Assembly: GCA_947464515.1 (NCBI GenBank)
Contig: CANHXF010000088.1
Span: 1 to 7,040 of the forward strand
Length of the DNA: 7,040 nt
Origin: Flavobacteriales bacterium
GTDB taxonomy: Bacteria; Bacteroidota; Bacteroidia; NS11-12g; UBA955
Reading direction: 5' to 3'
Part shown: positions 4,599 through 7,040 of the stretch, piece by piece
How positions within the stretch are numbered: the first letter of the stretch is position 1
Layout: each line of letters starts with the position of its first letter
Made by a program: the position numbers and the translations under genes
The notes under the pieces: generated by a model
The model's input: the letters and a program-made list of their open reading frames with translations, nothing else
Database searches by the model: none
Told to the model about the DNA's origin: nothing

Positions 4599-7040
4599 CT
4601 TTCAAAAACAAGCTCAGATCCCGCCAAATCAACAGTCACATTTCCGTTATTAGAGAGTTTTCCCATCAGAATTTGTTTGCTCAGTTCGTCCAAAATCCGC
4701 TTTTGTAATACCCGCTTCAAAGGCCTAGCGCCAAACTGAGGATCATAACCCAACTGAGCCAACCAATCCACCGCCGCCGCTGTAACTGTCAACGCGATGC
4801 CGTTGTCCTTCAAGCGTTCCACAATCATGTCAACCTGCAATTCCACAATTCGATGGATCTCGCTGCGTCCCAAAGGCTCAAACATCACCACTTCGTCGAT
4901 GCGATTTAAGAATTCCGGACGGATACTGCGCTTCAATAAATCAAAGACCTCGCTTTTTGCGCTCGCAACGATGGCATCCCGATCCCCAGACTCGATGTGC
5001 TCAAACTTTTCACGTATCACCTCAGAGCCCAAATTGCTCGTCATGATGATAATCGTATTCCTGAAATTCGCAGTTCGACCTTTGTTATCGGTCAAACGAC
5101 CATCGTCCAAAACTTGCAACAAGATATTAAATACATCGGGATGGGCCTTTTCGATTTCATCCAACAATACAACACTGTAGGGTTTACGGCGGATGGCCTC
5201 GGTTAACTGCCCCCCTTCATCGTATCCAACATAACCCGGAGGGGCACCAACCAATCTGCTAACAGTATGCTTTTCCTGGTATTCGCTCATGTCGATGCGC
5301 ACCATTGCATTGTCCGTATTGAACAAAAATTCAGCGAGGGCTTTGGCGACTTCCGTCTTGCCCACACCCGTAGTTCCAAGGAATATGAAACTGCCGATGG
5401 GTTTTTTGGGGTCTTGTAGGCCGGCGCGACTTCTGCGAATGGCATTGGATAGGGCGGCTATTGCTTCTTCCTGACCTACCACGCGTTTGTGTAGTTCCAA
5501 TTCCAAGGTGAGGAGCTTTTCGCGTTCGCTTTGCAACATACGATTCACCGGAATTCCGGTCCATCGGCTAACGACTTCAGCAATGTCTTCGGCGTCCACT
5601 TCCTGCTTCACCATAAGTTGACCATTGCGAGAATCGCCCAATTTTAGGCTCAAGCTAAAGAGGTCTTCTTCGTTCTTTTTGATCAGACCGTATCGGATTT
5701 CAGCTACACGACCATAATTTCCGTCGCGTTCGGCCTGGTCCGCTTCGATTTTTAACGATTCGATGGTCGCTTTTTTCTGCTGTATTTGAGTCAACACGCC
5801 TTTTTCATTTTCCCATTGGGCATTGAGGGCGTTGCGTTTTTCACTCAAGTTGGCGATGTCTTCATTGAGTTTATTCAATTTCGATGTGTCGCTTTCCCGT
5901 TTGATGGCTTCTCTTTCGATTTCGAGCTGCATAATCCGGCGATTCATTTCGTCGAGTTCCTCAGGCACGGAATCCATTTCTAGACGGAGCTTAGATGCGG
6001 CTTCATCCAGCAGGTCGATTGCTTTGTCGGGTAAAAAACGATCATTGATATATCGCTGACTCATCTCCACGGCAGAAATAATCGCTTCGTCCTTGATGCG
6101 AACCTTGTGATGCACTTCGTATCGCTCTTTCAAGCCACGCAAGATAGAAATGGCTTCTTGGGTATCGGGTTCTTCCACCAACACTTTTTGGAAACGACGT
6201 TCCAAGGCTTTGTCGGTCTCGATATACTTTTGATATTCAGCGAGGGTTGTCGCTCCGATAGCGCGCAGTTCCCCCCTTGCCAAAGCGGGTTTTAAGATGT
6301 TTGCCGCATCCATAGCACCGTCACTACGTCCGGCACCTACCAAGGTGTGAATCTCATCAATAAAAAGAACTACTTCACCCGCGGCACCGGTCACTTCTTT
6401 CACTACGGCTTTCAAACGCTCTTCAAATTCTCCTTTGTATTTGGCACCCGCAACCAAGGCACCCAAATCCAAGCTGTAAATCACTTTGGATTTCAAGTTT
6501 TCAGGAACATCGCCGCGAATGATACGCATCGCCAAACCTTCGGCAATTGCGGTTTTTCCGACGCCGGGCTCACCAATTAATACGGGGTTGTTTTTGGTAC
6601 GACGGGATAGTATTTGCAGTACGCGACGGATTTCATCGTCTCTACCAATTACGGGGTCCAACTTTCCCTCTCTAGCCATTTGGTTGAGGTTGAGGGCGAA
6701 TTTTTTAAGGGAATTAAACTGATTTTCATCGGTTTGAGAATTGACTTTATTTCCACCGCGCAAGGCTAGAATTGCTTTTACCAGATCGGCGCGTTTCAGG
6801 CCGGCGTCTTTTAAAATATTGGCGGCTGTGTCTTTTCCATCCAGGATTCCCAACAGCAAATGCTCGTTGGTGACAAATTCATCCTTCATTTCACCCATGG
6901 CTTTTTCAGCAGCGGTGGTCACGGAATTCAGGGCTTGTGATAAATATACTTGTCCGCCCTCAACTTTGGGAAGACCTTGTATCGAAGCATTTACGGCTTG
7001 TTCAATGCGAGAGAGGTTTGCACCGAGTTTACCTGTGATA
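4592..7040 (-). CDS. clpB: ATP-dependent disaggregase ClpB (N-terminus beyond window)
   Basis: ClpB is a cytoplasmic hexameric AAA+ chaperone that pulls polypeptides out of aggregates together with DnaK. About 815 codons are present; the frame is still open at the right edge (first full codon 7039-7037, reading ITGKLGANLSRIEQAV), so roughly 50 residues are missing compared with the usual 860. A GTG at 6922 is an internal Val, not the start. The N-domain is followed by the first AAA+ module with Walker A GEPGVGKT (6574-6551) and Walker B VVLFIDE (6373-6353). The long coiled-coil middle domain (about 5990-5590) identifies ClpB rather than ClpA or ClpX. The second AAA+ module has Walker A GTTGVGKT (5377-5354) and Walker B VVLLDE (5173-5156), then the C-terminal GARPLKRVLQKRI. 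The stop is TAA at 4594-4592. Its promoter lies outside the window, so heat-shock control cannot be judged. All key ATPase residues appear intact. Confidence 0.97.
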   Translation of the reverse strand, partial: ITGKLGANLSRIEQAVNASIQGLPKVEGGQVYLSQALNSVTTAAEKAMGEMKDEFVTNEHLLLGILDGKDTAANILKDAGLKRADLVKAILALRGGNKVNSQTDENQFNSLKKFALNLNQMAREGKLDPVIGRDDEIRRVLQILSRRTKNNPVLIGEPGVGKTAIAEGLAMRIIRGDVPENLKSKVIYSLDLGALVAGAKYKGEFEERLKAVVKEVTGAAGEVVLFIDEIHTLVGAGRSDGAMDAANILKPALARGELRAIGATTLAEYQKYIETDKALERRFQKVLVEEPDTQEAISILRGLKERYEVHHKVRIKDEAIISAVEMSQRYINDRFLPDKAIDLLDEAASKLRLEMDSVPEELDEMNRRIMQLEIEREAIKRESDTSKLNKLNEDIANLSEKRNALNAQWENEKGVLTQIQQKKATIESLKIEADQAERDGNYGRVAEIRYGLIKKNEEDLFSLSLKLGDSRNGQLMVKQEVDAEDIAEVVSRWTGIPVNRMLQSEREKLLTLELELHKRVVGQEEAIAALSNAIRRSRAGLQDPKKPIGSFIFLGTTGVGKTEVAKALAEFLFNTDNAMVRIDMSEYQEKHTVSRLVGAPPGYVGYDEGGQLTEAIRRKPYSVVLLDEIEKAHPDVFNILLQVLDDGRLTDNKGRTANFRNTIIIMTSNLGSEVIREKFEHIESGDRDAIVASAKSEVFDLLKRSIRPEFLNRIDEVVMFEPLGRSEIHRIVELQVDMIVERLKDNGIALTVTAAAVDWLAQLGYDPQFGARPLKRVLQKRILDELSKQILMGKLSNNGNVTVDLAGSELVFESL

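Noticed and set aside
4797..5180. 127-codon plus-strand open frame inside clpB, and several shorter ones up to 6722
   Set aside because: All are antisense to conserved ClpB AAA+ sequence and have no start context or family resemblance.
5331..5564. 77-codon minus-strand frame overlapping clpB in another frame
   Set aside because: It overlaps the intact ClpB reading frame around the second Walker A motif; clpB shows no frameshift, so this is an out-of-frame shadow.
6920..6922. GTG at 6922 as the start of clpB
   Set aside because: The frame continues upstream with typical ClpB N-domain sequence to the window edge, so this is an internal valine codon.

Overview
This window looks like an ordinary housekeeping segment of a Bacteroidota (Bacteroidetes) chromosome. 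Four things point there. The gene order is thrS-infC-rpmI-rplT. No start codon has a convincing Shine-Dalgarno sequence, and the upstream regions are instead A-rich. Two promoter elements fit the Bacteroidota -7 consensus TAnnTTTG. The tRNA gene does not encode its CCA end. I cannot name a genus; the protein sequences suggest a lineage that is not a classical Flavobacterium or Bacteroides, but that is an impression and not a computed result.

Layout, left to right. Bases 1-49 hold nothing I can assign. A 17-bp perfect hairpin (50-88) is a two-way terminator, followed on the minus strand by tRNA-Ser(GCU) (113-199). A 142-nt divergent region carries a promoter for the tRNA (minus) and one for thrS (plus). 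The plus-strand cluster encodes threonyl-tRNA synthetase (342-2267), initiation factor IF-3 (2251-2805, overlapping thrS by 17 nt), ribosomal protein bL35 (2832-3032) and bL20 (3108-3458). It closes with a strong 15-bp hairpin terminator at 3486-3519. A convergent intergenic region (3459-3615) has further inverted repeats. On the minus strand are a gene for an unrecognised secreted protein (3616-4524) and, upstream of it in transcription order, the disaggregase gene clpB (4592 to beyond the right edge, missing its N-terminus).

How the genes fit together: the plus-strand cluster supplies the translation machinery (tRNA charging, initiation, two 50S proteins), and the divergent tRNA-Ser gene is thematically related. 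ClpB, with the DnaK system, rescues aggregated proteins. The secreted protein behind clpB shares its strand but has its own weak candidate promoter, so a functional link is not shown.

I found no undescribed system, mobile element, CRISPR array or defence cassette. The points most worth checking are the thrS start (the upstream ATG lies ahead of the predicted transcription start), the charge-less signal peptide and uncertain start of the secreted protein, the lineage-variant catalytic motifs of ThrS, and the non-coding structure at 3033-3107 and 3538-3605.
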